DNA of 40,685 bases from Bradyrhizobium sp. Ec3.3. Lineage in GTDB: Bacteria; Pseudomonadota; Alphaproteobacteria; Rhizobiales; Xanthobacteraceae. The position numbers and the translations under genes were made by a program. Positions 40,481-40,685 of this stretch are shown piece by piece. The DNA lies in assembly GCF_000472925.1 (NCBI RefSeq), contig NZ_AXAS01000066.1, forward strand, positions 1 through 40,685, in the 5' to 3' direction. The first letter of the stretch is position 1, and every line of letters begins with the position of its first letter. Below the pieces are notes generated by a model. The model was not told the origin of the DNA, ran no database searches, and was given only the letters and a program-made list of their open reading frames with translations.

Positions 40481-40685
40481 GAGTCGTTTGTGAAGAACGT
40501 TTCTGAGCACCGTTTTACGCAAGGTGTGGTTGCGATAGGTGGCGACAGAGTATCGATAACAGGCCGCGTAAAAGTTTCGCGAGCCAGCGTCGGAGCAGGC
40601 TGAAGTTGTAGCCGGCGGCGGCGAGCACGGCGTTGATGCGGTCGCCGTCGCGGCCCTTGAGATGGTTACGGCGCATCCGGTGGTC
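40481..40685 (-). mobile_element. IS5-like insertion sequence, right end (continues beyond the window)
   Basis: The element boundary is inferred from the sudden loss of similarity in repeat copy D at 40480/40481, where GAGTCGTTTGTGAAG begins. It contains the 3' end of a transposase on the minus strand. The other end, inverted repeat and target duplication lie outside the window. Confidence 0.65.
40515..40685 (-). CDS. IS5/IS1182-like transposase, C-terminal part (cut by window edge)
   Basis: The minus-strand frame is open from the window edge to a TAA at 40515-40517, giving 56 residues. It reads DHRMRRNHLKGRDGD, RINAVLAAAGYNFS, LLRRWLAKLLRGLL. This is the well-known C-terminal signature of IS5-group DDE transposases (NxLKGRxGDxxNAVLAAAGYNF). 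The catalytic DDE core is outside the window, and whether the element is active cannot be told. Confidence 0.85.
   Translation of the reverse strand, partial: DHRMRRNHLKGRDGDRINAVLAAAGYNFSLLRRWLAKLLRGLLSILCRHLSQPHLA

Overview
The window looks like a piece of a high-GC alphaproteobacterial accessory region, most likely Bradyrhizobium or a near relative (inference from GC-rich codon use, several LIV-type ABC transporters, amidase and hydantoinase families, and rhizobial-style IS110/IS5 elements). Fragments of insertion sequences lie at both ends: an IS110-family transposase C-terminus at the left, abutting the tail of a broken cupin gene, and an IS5-like transposase C-terminus at the right. I see no rRNA, tRNA or CRISPR array.

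Between them lie three catabolic modules, each with its own ABC importer and its own regulator. Module 1 (about 1-12.8 kb) is an amide-use system. One long minus-strand operon encodes an amidase-signature enzyme, an acetamidase/formamidase, a five-component urea/amide-type ABC importer, a second amidase and an SDR dehydrogenase. Divergent from it are amiC-amiR-like genes for an amide sensor and an ANTAR antiterminator. The roughly 200-base leader of the operon holds two adjacent hairpins with six-base loops and a strong intrinsic terminator just ahead of the first amidase. This is the layout expected for AmiR-controlled antitermination.

Module 2 (about 13.2-25.8 kb), all on the minus strand, encodes a branched-chain-type ABC importer, an aspartate-type aminotransferase, a LysR regulator, a hydantoinase/oxoprolinase A-B pair, an SDR and an HpcH/HpaI aldolase. 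Two related ATA-N9-TAT palindromes lie 132 and 135 bases upstream of hyuA and of the binding-protein gene. They suggest that the internal LysR protein controls both transcription units.

Module 3 (about 26.4-40.3 kb) has an exported C13 caspase-like peptidase, then a minus-strand BtpA/SgcQ-like, M42 peptidase-like and FGGY kinase operon. Divergent from that operon is a plus-strand run: a FadR-type regulator with a perfect operator touching its start codon, an HpcH/HpaI aldolase, a D-2-hydroxyacid dehydrogenase, a carbohydrate ABC importer (binding protein, two permeases, ATPase) and a 654-residue protein resembling D-apionate lactonases. The combination looks like a sugar-acid or sugar-lactone pathway that I cannot match to a described one.

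A divergent repeat of about 114 bp, carrying paired GTGCACAC motifs, occurs at about 0.80, 13.03, 26.08 and 40.44 kb, that is, at every module boundary. The last copy is cut by the IS5-like element. The repeat may mark the joints along which these modules were assembled.
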